Assembly (NCBI GenBank): GCA_029449245.1
Contig: JANATF010000002.1
Span: 62,001 to 126,000 of the forward strand
Source: Mortierella alpina
Lineage: Eukaryota > Mortierellomycota > Mortierellomycetes > Mortierellales > Mortierellaceae
DNA length: 64,000 nucleotides
Direction of reading: 5' to 3'
Program-made: the position numbers and the translations under genes
The notes under the pieces: generated by a model
The model's input: the letters and a program-made list of their open reading frames with translations, nothing else
What the model was told of the DNA's origin: nothing
Databases searched by the model: none
Shown here: positions 40,249 through 50,800 of the stretch, piece by piece
How the letters are laid out: each line of letters begins with the position of its first letter
Numbering within the stretch: the stretch's first letter is position 1

Positions 40249-40394
40249 TTGCCATTCGTTTTCTCAATTTGAATGGGGAAAAGGCATTGTGGATGAACCG
40301 TGATCACGCCATTGCGCGGCATGTTGTGATTGGGTAGAAGTCTGATGACCCAAGAGATGCATGGTGATGCAAAGGGAGGAAAAGAGAGGTGTGA

Positions 40395-40425
<31 letters not shown>

Positions 40426-40435
40426 CATTTGTGTA

Positions 40436-41626
40436 CTACCTGCGGCGTTTGTGTCTGGGCGCAGAAGACGGAGTTGACTCCAATCTTCTTTTGCCTCGCC
40501 GAGGGGTATCGTTTGGCGCAGTGTCTTGCCAGTATTCTTTGATGCAGGTGCGTTCGATGAAGCTGTCTTCAGGCTCCCAGGTATTGTCGTCTGAGGAGTA
40601 ACCTTTCCATTTAACAAGATACAGGTATTCACCCGGCGCACGGTCGTTGAGTTTATGACCGACGATTTTTTCGACTTCAAATGCAGGTGTCTCGAGGTCA
40701 TCCAGCACGAGTTTGAGCTGGGAGGGAGCATAGTTGCGACCCAGTAGCTCGCCTGTGTCATCGCGTAGAGTATAAGCACCATGCGTCGTTTTTGCTACAA
40801 CAGTATAAGGGCCTTCATACTTCGCCGTCAACTTGTCACCTCTGATCGGATCCAGAGTCATTACTTTGGCACCATCAGGAAATTCGTTATGAAGGACAGT
40901 GGCATTGAAGCGCTCAATCATTTTGGCCTGCGTTGCTTTGGCTTTCTCCTCAACTGCAGGGAACACAACTTCTGTCATGTATGTAAGCCGTTGGAGCAGT
41001 TCCTCCTGGCTCATGACGTCTCCTTTGTCATCCATATAGTTGCTAAAGCCATTGGCTTGTCGTGCAAAGAACAGGGAAAACGGGGAAGAGTTGTGAAGAT
41101 GGACCGTTCGAGTGTTCATTGACAGCTGAATGAGGGGTACATTTTTATCCCACATGTCTGCTTTGTCGGCAGTCATTTTGCGGATCATGTTGCATGCAGC
41201 TTTGACATGATTTTCAGCAACGCCATTGCCACGTGGGTGGTAAGGTGTAATTAGACGATGATCGATACGCATCTTGGTTGTCAATTGCTTCATTACTCCA
41301 TTCAGGAATTCTTTGCCGTTATCTGATTGAAGGATACGAGGGAATCCGATATCAGAGAAACGTTTGAATAGCGTTTTTGCTACAGTGAATGCCGACTTGT
41401 CTGGCAGCGTGTCCAAGAGAACAAAGCGGGTGCAAACGTCAACCATGATGAGAAGATAGACGTTGCCATCTTGTGATGTTGTGAATGGTCCTGCGAGATC
41501 GATTGCGATGTGGTCGCCAGGTAATCGCGCGTGAATTGCTTTCATGGGGTGGTACCCTTTTCTAACAATGTTATGACGTTGGCAGCTGCGGCAGCGCTTT
41601 ATGAAGTCAGAGCATTCCTTAGCCAA
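40436..41626 (-). CDS. LTR-1 integrase C-terminal part and chromodomain
   Basis: The first Met (41626) lies in the middle of the integrase zinc-finger region (CRSCQ). The DDE core follows: IAIDLAGPF, LQSDNGKEF and NGVAENHVK. The C-terminus has a chromodomain (FEVEKIVGHK, YLVKWKGYSSDDNTWEPED), which directs chromoviral integrases to heterochromatin marks. The frame is -1 relative to the upstream gag-pol ORF. In LTR-2 the same regions are one continuous frame. Confidence 0.92.
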   Translation of the reverse strand: MAKECSDFIKRCRSCQRHNIVRKGYHPMKAIHARLPGDHIAIDLAGPFTTSQDGNVYLLIMVDVCTRFVLLDTLPDKSAFTVAKTLFKRFSDIGFPRILQSDNGKEFLNGVMKQLTTKMRIDHRLITPYHPRGNGVAENHVKAACNMIRKMTADKADMWDKNVPLIQLSMNTRTVHLHNSSPFSLFFARQANGFSNYMDDKGDVMSQEELLQRLTYMTEVVFPAVEEKAKATQAKMIERFNATVLHNEFPDGAKVMTLDPIRGDKLTAKYEGPYTVVAKTTHGAYTLRDDTGELLGRNYAPSQLKLVLDDLETPAFEVEKIVGHKLNDRAPGEYLYLVKWKGYSSDDNTWEPEDSFIERTCIKEYWQDTAPNDTPRRGKRRLESTPSSAPRHKRRR

Positions 41627-44600
41627 GTGAGGCCATGTTTTTCTTGTTGATGGATGGCGTTGACCATCGCGTTTGTGCCGATATGGCCCATTGCATGCGT
41701 TCTGTACATCACATCTTGTCGCTCTTCTTCGGGAACGAGTGTTCTCTCGGTTTCCTCATTTTGTATAACCTGCATGTACGCCAGACTGATTCGGTCTGCG
41801 TGTGTTGGTTGCGCTTTGTTGATTTTAGCAGGGAAAAGGCGCGAGAGAGCGTCAGGGAGTACGTTGAGGATGCCAGGACGATAGTGAATTTTAAAAGAGT
41901 AGTTCAGGATGGTATCCTGCCACGTTGTCATCATAGGGTTTAAATTTTGCTGTGAGTGCAAGAACATTAAGGCACGATGATCAGTGTACAGATCAAACGG
42001 CCTACCCCATAGGTAGTGATGGAATTTGTTCAGTGCGAACACAATGGCCAGGAGTTCTTTCTTAGTGGCACTATATTTTCTTTCGCTCTGTTGCAGTGAG
42101 CGAGCCATAAACGATATGTATCGAATGTCTTTCGGGTAATCTTTGCCTCGAGGGAGCTGGTACTGTACAGCACCAATGCCCACGTCAGAGGCGTCTGTCG
42201 CCACGTAGAACGGTGAGTGAAAGTCAGGAAACGACAGTATGGGCGCATGTGTTAACAATTCTTTCAGAGTATTAAATGCTTGCATTTGTTCCTCGTTCAG
42301 AACAAACGGCTCTATTCGATTTCGTAAAGCATCTAACGGCGCCGCAACGGTACTGAAGATCGGTATGTACTCGCGAAAGAAATTGAACGTGCCAAGGTAT
42401 GATTGAACCTGCTTCGCCGTAGTCGGCGGCTCCCATTCATCAATGTTGGCGAATTTTTTGGGATCGACACTTTTGCCATGCAAACCTATCACAAAACCCA
42501 GCAGCGTGATTTGCGTGCTATAGAAATTGCATTTGTTGCGGTTGATGATAAGGTTGGCTGCAGTGAGCCGGTTGATTACCGTGCGCACATGTTCGGCATG
42601 TTCTTCTCGATTTTTTGAGTAGATCACGATATCATCAATAAAGTTGAGCACAAACGGTAGATCGCCGAGGATACGAGACATTCCTCGCTGGAAGAGACTC
42701 GAAAGAGGCTTCAGTCCAAAGGGTGCTTTTTTAAACATGTATTGCTTGCCATTGTGCATAAATGCAGTTAATGGCTGATCCTCCTCATAGATAGGTAAGC
42801 GATGGTACGCTTGAGAGAGATCAACAGTGCTGAAGATTGAATTTCCAGCAAGGCGTTCAATGATATCGTTTACGAGTGGAATTGGATAGTTATCATCGGG
42901 CAAGTGTTTGTTGAGAGGTCTCGGATCTAGACATACTCGCCATAACGATTTGTTGCCATTTTCATCTTTCTTGGCTGCGAGTGTCAGGGTATTGTTATGG
43001 ACATTGCCTACTGGTGCGAGGGTTATTACATCGTCGCTCAGCCATTTTTCTATGGCTTCATCAAAGATGGTTGATTGTCTTTCAGCATAACGACGTGGTC
43101 GTCGGAACAACACAGTGCCTTCCGGCACCGGTAGGAAGACTTCCATTTCTGGTATCGGACAATGGCTTGTTCTCAGAATTTCGGCATTTTTGTCGAGACT
43201 TTTTTGTATCTGAGCCATAAAGATGTTTTTCTTTCGTTTGAACTCTTTGGTACGTTCTTCAGCCGGCAGTTTGCCAGGAATGATAGACGGTCTCATATCA
43301 TCCTTTGGTTCTGGTGATTGCGTGGCGTCGTTACCAGGGTTTATAAATCCAGAGACGCTGAATCCCAGTTGATGGAAGATATCCATTCCAATGAGGAAGG
43401 GGTAGCATTCCTCGATAACTTCAAACGGTGCAAAAACTTCACAAGAGCCATAGCGGAGCTGAATGTTTTCAGTGTGGCCAATTCGTGGAATGGTAGCGCT
43501 CTCATCTGCTAAAGCTATGCGACCGGGTACAGGGATGATTTGTTTCCCATGCTTGACTGCTATATCTTTTCTGATACAGGAGTGGGTTGCACCAGTGTCC
43601 AGGAGAGCTTCGTATCTTTCTTCTTCGAAGACAACAGAGAGGATGAGACGTGTGTCCTTAGGTTCAGTCAATGTGTTATATTTGGATTGTTTAACGCCAG
43701 TCGTTTTGAGAGAGGAAATGCGGACCGGTTCCGGTGGAGGCGTCGGTAACTTAGGCATCTTGTCGTCCTTACGGAGACGTTCTTCCTTATACATTTTGAT
43801 AAAGTCAATATCTTCGGTAAGACTGTGGAGAGCATTGATGAGTGGATTCCGTTCTGCCATATGTTCTGGCGTATGCATTCGTTGCGAAGACTTTTGTTCT
43901 TTGTTATTGTTAACCAACTTAAGACTATCTCTGAGTGTGTATAACTGACTTTTACTCAAGTCAAGAGGTAGAATCTGTTTCTTCATCGTACTTTTCGACG
44001 CATGTTTACGCCCTTTCTTTTTCGTCTTCTTGTGACTAACACGAGGGCTCACGATACTATCAAGGGTGTTGCAGATGTCTTGTGTACAAGGCTCAAATTT
44101 GGGCGTAGTCGTAGATATCTGATTTATCTCTGTCATAGGGCTCACATCATTGTGTGGGGTAATGTTTGCAGAAGTTATTTTATTGTTGTCACAACCCGAG
44201 TCGGGTTCAAGATCTCCATTGTTGTCTAGCTCCATAAAGTGTATTTGCTCATCGGCGTGGACGACCGTGTCGGAATCCGTTCGCGTTAGGGGCTGTGAGG
44301 AGACAATGAGATGATGACTGTGAGCATCTACATCAATTGTTTTGAGAGCAGAGAGTTTTACTGGCAACACATCCTCACCTCTGTTTGTCGGCGTGTAGCC
44401 CGGCGAGGGTATATTAGCACCGTTGTTGTTGCCTTGATTGTTTTGGGGTCTAGCGCGGCACACATCCGCAGTGTGTCCCTTCTTGTGACAGAATGCGCAT
44501 TGCACACATTCCCCTGTCGAGTGTGTGTTGTTCGAGCCGCAATTGTTACAGTGCTGTCTGCCGCGAGGTACTGGAGCAGCCTGTTGCGTAGCAGACGCAG

Positions 44601-45798
44601 GTTGCATAGGCAGGCGTCGGGCAGGATCGAACCGATTTCGTCCAAATGATCTATTGCGGTTGGCACCATTCGAAGCACCTCTGTTGGGTCTCGGCGCAGG
44701 TCTTGGCAAATAGTCATCGGCCATGGGGCGTTGAGTGCCTACATCCATAGTTGGACCAGCCATATCAGACAAGATGTCAGTAAAATCTTTGATTGATGTG
44801 AAGCGGCATCTTGCATTCTTTGAGATACGCAAAGTGATGAGCATGTCATTGTAGACTCCATCCGGAACTTTATCCAGAAGTGCGTCAATAATCACTTCGT
44901 TGTCATCCTTGATGCCCAACATTGTAACATCATGATGGATACGTAGTGCAAATTGTCTGTATGTCTCGTTAGATTTTCTTCCAAGCCCAACAATTTTCCG
45001 TATTTCCTCCATGCGTTCACGGACGGGCATTGCAATGCGAAGGAACAGCGTTTCCAACTCTTTCCATGTCAACTGTTCATTTTTGCGTGCTTCAAGTTCT
45101 TCGTCGAGCTGGTGTCGATGCGTGCGACTCCGAACTGCGTAACTGAGGTAGCGTTGACCATCACGCTCGAAGCGCTCCCGACCCACGTAGGCCGTAACAG
45201 AGTCTCTGAGCTCAACCAGGAACGTTCTCGTGTTGGAGCCTTTATCGAAACGAGGCATGTCTGGGGGTATTTTTAAAACAAGTTGGTCTTTTTTACCTTT
45301 TTCCTCAGCCTTGGTGGCTGTTGATTTCTCCTCTTGAGGTTGTTCTTTTTCATTCATCCTCTTCATCATCGCGATTTGTTCATCGATTTCGAGCACTTTC
45401 GCTTCGGCGGCTTTTGCATCGTCGGACGTTGCCAACTTTTTCGCCATTTTTCTCACCATACCGTGCCATGCGGTTACCAATTTCTCGCGTTCGAGGTGGA
45501 GACGTTCAATCAACTCTTCGTCGGTCAACTCTTCGTCGGTCTCCTCAGGTTCATTACTCTCGACATCGTCGTCGTCTTCGTCATCTGATTCACCAACCAT
45601 TCGTCCTGGGGTGTCAGGTAACGACGTGTCAGCAAGATTCTCAACTCCTTCCATCATGCCCTCGTCGTAGTAATCAGCCAAGTCAGGGTCTTCGGCGACG
45701 GGGATTCTGACGGTGCTGGAGGAGGCAGCGGTCGTTCCCGCGGTGTTCACAGGCTCGGCAGACACATTGGCCTTGCTACGAGTTACTTTGGGGGGCAT
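41599..45798 (-). CDS. LTR-1 gag-protease-RT-RNase H polyprotein, 1399 aa
   Basis: Gag begins at Met 45798. The N-terminal third is acidic and helical. Zinc knuckle cysteines lie at about residues 414-445 (CNNCG..., CAFCHKKGHTADVC). The protease DTG lies at about 733, the RT catalytic FIDD at about 1053 and RNase H (ATDASDVGIG) at about 1196. The frame ends at 41599, shortly after the first integrase histidines (HAMGHIG). A -1 shift at an A-run (GAAAAAC, about 41636) would join it to the integrase ORF. One missing A or ribosomal slippage would both explain this. Confidence 0.93.
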   Translation of the reverse strand: MPPKVTRSKANVSAEPVNTAGTTAASSSTVRIPVAEDPDLADYYDEGMMEGVENLADTSLPDTPGRMVGESDDEDDDDVESNEPEETDEELTDEELIERLHLEREKLVTAWHGMVRKMAKKLATSDDAKAAEAKVLEIDEQIAMMKRMNEKEQPQEEKSTATKAEEKGKKDQLVLKIPPDMPRFDKGSNTRTFLVELRDSVTAYVGRERFERDGQRYLSYAVRSRTHRHQLDEELEARKNEQLTWKELETLFLRIAMPVRERMEEIRKIVGLGRKSNETYRQFALRIHHDVTMLGIKDDNEVIIDALLDKVPDGVYNDMLITLRISKNARCRFTSIKDFTDILSDMAGPTMDVGTQRPMADDYLPRPAPRPNRGASNGANRNRSFGRNRFDPARRLPMQPASATQQAAPVPRGRQHCNNCGSNNTHSTGECVQCAFCHKKGHTADVCRARPQNNQGNNNGANIPSPGYTPTNRGEDVLPVKLSALKTIDVDAHSHHLIVSSQPLTRTDSDTVVHADEQIHFMELDNNGDLEPDSGCDNNKITSANITPHNDVSPMTEINQISTTTPKFEPCTQDICNTLDSIVSPRVSHKKTKKKGRKHASKSTMKKQILPLDLSKSQLYTLRDSLKLVNNNKEQKSSQRMHTPEHMAERNPLINALHSLTEDIDFIKMYKEERLRKDDKMPKLPTPPPEPVRISSLKTTGVKQSKYNTLTEPKDTRLILSVVFEEERYEALLDTGATHSCIRKDIAVKHGKQIIPVPGRIALADESATIPRIGHTENIQLRYGSCEVFAPFEVIEECYPFLIGMDIFHQLGFSVSGFINPGNDATQSPEPKDDMRPSIIPGKLPAEERTKEFKRKKNIFMAQIQKSLDKNAEILRTSHCPIPEMEVFLPVPEGTVLFRRPRRYAERQSTIFDEAIEKWLSDDVITLAPVGNVHNNTLTLAAKKDENGNKSLWRVCLDPRPLNKHLPDDNYPIPLVNDIIERLAGNSIFSTVDLSQAYHRLPIYEEDQPLTAFMHNGKQYMFKKAPFGLKPLSSLFQRGMSRILGDLPFVLNFIDDIVIYSKNREEHAEHVRTVINRLTAANLIINRNKCNFYSTQITLLGFVIGLHGKSVDPKKFANIDEWEPPTTAKQVQSYLGTFNFFREYIPIFSTVAAPLDALRNRIEPFVLNEEQMQAFNTLKELLTHAPILSFPDFHSPFYVATDASDVGIGAVQYQLPRGKDYPKDIRYISFMARSLQQSERKYSATKKELLAIVFALNKFHHYLWGRPFDLYTDHRALMFLHSQQNLNPMMTTWQDTILNYSFKIHYRPGILNVLPDALSRLFPAKINKAQPTHADRISLAYMQVIQNEETERTLVPEEERQDVMYRTHAMGHIGTNAMVNAIHQQEKHGLTWLRNALTS

Positions 45799-45859
45799 GT
45801 TGGGGTTTTCTTAAGAGGGGGTGTGTGGTTCAGTGGAGTGTAATCTTCACCAAAAAAAA

Positions 45860-46095
45860 TGAAAAATATTGTGGATTTTTTTATGTGGAAAGGAGATGGT
45901 GAGAATAAGATGTCGTTCCAGAGAACCACACATTGGGTATTTATTACTTTTGGTCGTGGACCTGGGTAAACTATTAGTTAGCAACGACCATGGAGCTCAA
46001 GGGCGTAAGTGTTTACAGCTCTAGTGCTCATGGGCGTAGGCGCTCCATCTCTGATGGTGAGATGGAGCTAACTGGACCGAGGCCGATATGCAACA
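45860..46095 (-). repeat. 5' LTR of LTR-1
   Basis: 236 bp. The adjoining target duplication ACAGA lies at 46096-46100. Confidence 0.95.
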
Positions 46096-47338
46096 ACAGA
46101 CACGCCCTTCATGAGAGCGCGTGTGGCACCAATGGCACGGGCCTTGAGGCGCGGGGCACCTGGAGGTCGAGGTATCATCTCGAGATAATGCTTGAGGTGG
46201 TTGTTGATGCGATCCACCGTCACAGCTTGCTGCAAATTCCGTAGGTTGCGGACCAAAGGAATAAAGAGTTGCTCGGGGTCCTTGTAGTGGGGCACAGGGA
46301 CCAGTGTGTGAGCAATGCGGCGGTAGTACTCCTGGAATGCGGCTACAGGGCAGTACATAGGGTTGGGGTGCGGAAGAATCACTACCGTCTTGCGGATGCG
46401 CTGCTGCTGACGGAGTTCCTTTGGCAGCAGTATGGAGAGTTCAAGCTTGGTATCAGCCATCTTGGACTCGTTGAGGTCGATGCATGCGATGTCGTCGGGA
46501 CGTAAGAAACCGCACACAGCCAGAAGCCAGCACATCTTCTGGGTGAGGTCGAGTAAATGAAGGCGGTCGTTGCTCTTGAGGCCGTTGATGAACGTGAAGA
46601 TGGGGTCCAGATTCGCCTCGGCATGTCGGATGCGTTTGACGCCTTTCCTTGCCAAAGCCTTCATCATCTCCTCAAATGGTGCGTACGACGTGAAAATCGC
46701 GGTGTCGTTGAAGAGTGCGAAAATAGCCGTCTTGTAGACCTTGACGGTGTTGAAAGACCACTGGTTCCTGGTATAGCCGTAAGCGAGGAAGTTCATCAAC
46801 TCAATAGGGTTCGGGACCAAGGGATCCAGATCCAGATGCTCCATCCAGCGAGCAAAGGCGCGTTGAGGGCCCGAGTATGCGCCTCTGCGGCGGACAGAGT
46901 TGTTGTCCTCGAAAAGAAGTGAGAGGACGGTGTCGCTGGCGCCCGCTGCTGTTAGCGTCTGCTGTCGACGTTCCAGGCGCAGAGAGACCACATCGGGTTT
47001 TTGGCGAGCACGGATGAGTCGTTCCCCGGAGCTGGAAGAACTTTCGCTCGAGGTATCAGAGTCGGATGATCCACTGCCCATCTCGATATCTTCGGGAACC
47101 AGATCGCGCTGGGCCAGTATGGCGTCACCACTGTCGCTACTGTCTGTTCCTCCTGCATCTTCTGCAGGATCGACGGGATCAGGTTCCATGGTGGGCAGAT
47201 GTACAGCCTGCCCCTGTTCTTCCACGAGATGCTGAGTGCATCGTGTGCAAGTGCTTTCGGGTCTGGTCTCCAGGAAGCGTACTGTTTGAGTTTGGCGTTG
47301 ATCTTTGACGCAAAGAGATCCACTGTGTGAGGGCCCCA

Positions 47339-47499
47339 TGTTGTATATTGACCCTTAATAGCAGAATGTGTGCAGTTAGAAAGTTAGCAGAGCACTCAGC
47401 CACCAGGGACCCGCCACTATTAAAGGCACCCTGGCGCCTGTCATTAAAGATCCCTCTCTTGTTCTCATTCATTCTTGGTAATTTGCCTGCTACTTCTCA
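47339..47499 (+). repeat. 5' LTR of LTR-2
   Basis: 161 bp, followed by a T-run and GAATGAAGAATTGAAGG, where the primer-binding site should be. Part of that stretch is complementary to CATTC repeats within the LTR, so self-priming is conceivable but not shown. Confidence 0.94.
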
Positions 47500-47899
47500 T
47501 TTTTTTGAATGAAGAATTGAAGGATCTTTGGATTGGAAAAACACGATATCGCATCGATCCATCCATCCACCCATACTTCCTGTACCATCGGCTCAGCCGC
47601 GAAAGTACTTCATCCCTGAAGAAAGCGTGCTGCGTTCAACCACACCGTCTTCCCAATTCATCACTTGAAGAATCGTACAGCGTTCAATCGCATCCTTCCA
47701 AATATATCTACCGAAGAAAGTGTTGTGTGTTCAACCACAATCTCTTCGATCAACCCCTTGACAGCACAGCTGTTTTGCAATATACAGTCAGGCACGAGAT
47801 TCTATTGGCCACTGCCATAGAGAAAACTTTTCTGCCAATCATTGCACGCACAAAACTTTGCTAGTCGCTAACTGAGCACTTATCATTTAGGATATCAAA

Positions 47900-50800
47900 A
47901 TGACTTCCAAGCGCTCCAACAAAGGAAAAGCACGCCCAAGCTCCACGCCAGTCGCTTCAACTGAGACTGTGGAAGGCAGCGTAAACCCTTCAACAGCTGC
48001 ACCAGCGGAAGTACCAACCAACGCAGACAGCAGCACTATGGACCCCGAAAACATCGAACTTGGTAACCAGGAGGGCAACGGGCAGCAGGAAAGAACACAA
48101 CCTCATGAAGACGACGAGGACTCTCCATCCCATACAGCCGTCAACGGAGCAGAAACCACCCGTCCACCCACTCAGGCGGACTACGCCGGCGAAGAATCCA
48201 TGGCGATGGATGTCGACGATACTGGTGATACCAGCCCCACGGCCGATGACGAAGATCCGTTTGAATTGTCAGACATTGAGGTCCCTGACGACATATCCGA
48301 ACCCCGAGCCACTATTAATGAACTCCTGAACATTCAAGAACTACAGTTACGGAAGCTCCTCGCCATCAAGCGACATATACAACAGAATCCCAGTCAAGCC
48401 GATAAATACGAGTCCCGATTGCCGGACATGCAGAAAATCCTTCATGCTCGAGCCGCCAAGATAAAGGACCTCAAGTCAATTATCGATGCCTATGACACCA
48501 TCCTCGCAGCCTCAACCAGAATGGGCGGCACGGATCCCAATGCGCAACGCCAATCACAGGAATCTTTTACGTCCTCCAAAACAAACGGGAACCGGTCGTA
48601 CCAGCAACCAGCATTCCTCAACATCCCCAATCACTGGCCTCGCTTCCGTGGTCCAGGAGGAATCGCCAACACGCAGCAGTACATTGAAACATTTAAAAGA
48701 CAAGTTGTACCAGCAATCAATCCTGAGGCACTCCTGCACGATGGCGCACGCTACTTGGGACTACTGATCAATCGCGAGGAGGATGTCGACGCTTTTAATG
48801 AGGCACTCAAGAAGGAACCCGTGAAGCGTTACGATGTCGACACTCTAGAGCGCGTGTTTCTCAGGGCCTGCATCACACCTGAGGAACGTGAGCAAAGCCT
48901 CCGAGACATGGCCACAATTGGACGACTCGCACATGAAAGCTGGAAGACCTTTGCACTACGCGTCCAGAAGAAAGTGAACCAGTTTCAAGTCACAGGTGAT
49001 ACCACTTATCTCGTGAACCACCTTCTCAGTTCGCTACCGTCCACGGTCAGGAATGTCATTCGATCGGGTAACAACATGGAAGATCCCACAACTGTTGCAA
49101 CCTTCTGCGACATCTTGTCCAAGTGTCTTGGACCGGACAACTTGCCTGCGGAACCCACCAGTGGCTCAGTCAGCAAGACTCCCATCATTGGAGCTCGATC
49201 GGCTACCAGACCAAACCGTCAGACTCGCTGCAACATCTGTCGAGGCAGACACACTACAGAAGATCACATTGAGTGCAATAATTGCGGAAGACCAGGGCAC
49301 AGAGCCGAGGAATGCAACAGCCAAGCTGCCAGATCTATGGGTACCAACCAGGATCAGGCATCAAACAACAGCAATAGCATGGTTCGACACCACCCCTTCC
49401 GCAACAATAATAACAACAATAGGATTTTCAATACCAACAACAACAACAATCAAAGATCGCAGAACAGAAGATGGGTCAATAACGGCAATGGAGAGAACAA
49501 GGACAATAATGGCAACGCCCAAAGTAAGCTGAAACTTAGCACTGGCTCAAATTCCATACATGTCTCTCCCAGAACACCTCTGACAATTAATGCTCTCTCT
49601 CTATCCACTTCCGATTCATCCTATCAGCATGAAGAAATTTGCAACCCAGACCCAGCATTGGAATCCATTGCACACCTGTCTGATTCCATCTTCACTGACG
49701 AAGAGGAGGATACAAGGACACCGGAAGAAATAAGAATAGACAATGATCTGCAGTACCTAGATAGTATTTACAATAAACTGACCATTAATAACCTTGCCAC
49801 TGACAATCTCGAAACCATCACATACTCTGCAATGACGGCGATCGATGCAAAAAGTAAACGTATTATTGTTCCATTGGAATTTGAAAACACCATTTATGAT
49901 GCACTACTAGACACAGGCGCTTCTAAGTCTTTCGTCGATCGAGGTCTTGTCCAAAAAGCCAATCTGCATGTGAATCCGGCTCAAGGAAAAATCCGCTTGG
50001 GTGACAAAAACAAGTTCGGTGACCGCACCGGCGAGACAGAGCCTATTGAGATCAGATGTAATGAGCATTCTATCCTTACAGCTCTAGAGGTGTTTGATCT
50101 AGACTTTGATTTTGTTATCGGAATGGACATTTTTCATGAACTTGGCTTCTCTATTGGCGGCATCTCGGATGGTCGTGAAAACGCCCAGTGTCTTCCACAG
50201 CCCATTCCCGACAAAAAACCGTCCTTGCTACCATTAGAAACACCAGCGGCGGAACTTACGCCTCAATTCAAAGCTGAGAAAAAAGCGTTCATGAAATACA
50301 TTGACGAGGTGTTGAAAGGCAATGCTGAAATACCGCGCAATAGCTACTGTCCTATACCAGAAATGAAAGTATACTTACCTGTGCCAAAAGGTACTACGCT
50401 TTTCCGAAAACCCAGACCATTTGCGGAACAGCAAATGCATATCTTTGATGAACAAGTTGCCAAATGGATGGCAGACGAAGTCATCACATTAGCACCTGCA
50501 GGCAATCCTCATAACAACACACTTACTCTGGCATCAAAGAAAGATTTGAACGGACAGAAAACAAAATTTAGAGTGTGCCTCGACCCACGACCACTTAATA
50601 TGGTTTTACCGGACGACAATCACCCTGTACCTTTGATTTCGGACATCATACAACAGTTGGGAGGACATGCAATCTACTCCACGATTGATCTCACGCAAGC
50701 GTATCATCGTTTGCCAGTGCACGCAACCCATCAATCGCTGACTGCATTTATGCACCGAGGTACCCAATACATGTTTCAAAGAGCCCCTTTTGGACTCAAA

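Larger units (their letters stand above)
38904..46095 (-). mobile_element. LTR-1: chromodomain Ty3/Gypsy retrotransposon with an extra 3' ORF, 7192 bp
   Basis: LTRs of 236 bp lie at 45860-46095 (5') and 38904-39139 (3') and look identical by eye. They begin TGTTGCATAT and end TTTTTCA in element orientation. The target duplication ACAGA lies at 38899-38903 and 46096-46100. A polypurine tract (AGAGGGGAAA) abuts the 3' LTR at 39142-39151. The order is gag-protease-RT-RNase H, integrase-chromodomain, then an additional ORF. A T-run directly follows the 5' LTR, and I could not name a primer tRNA. Confidence 0.96.
38790..47189 (-). pseudogene. DIRS-2 tyrosine recombinase, split by LTR-1
   Basis: The start Met is at 47189, by analogy with DIRS-1. 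Coding continues to 46101, is interrupted by LTR-1 and its target copy, and resumes at 38903 to the stop at 38790. The split falls inside GVSVEDV, just before GNWSS and the nucleophile Tyr in SFYR, so neither piece is active. The two pieces otherwise differ from DIRS-1 at only a few residues. Confidence 0.92.
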
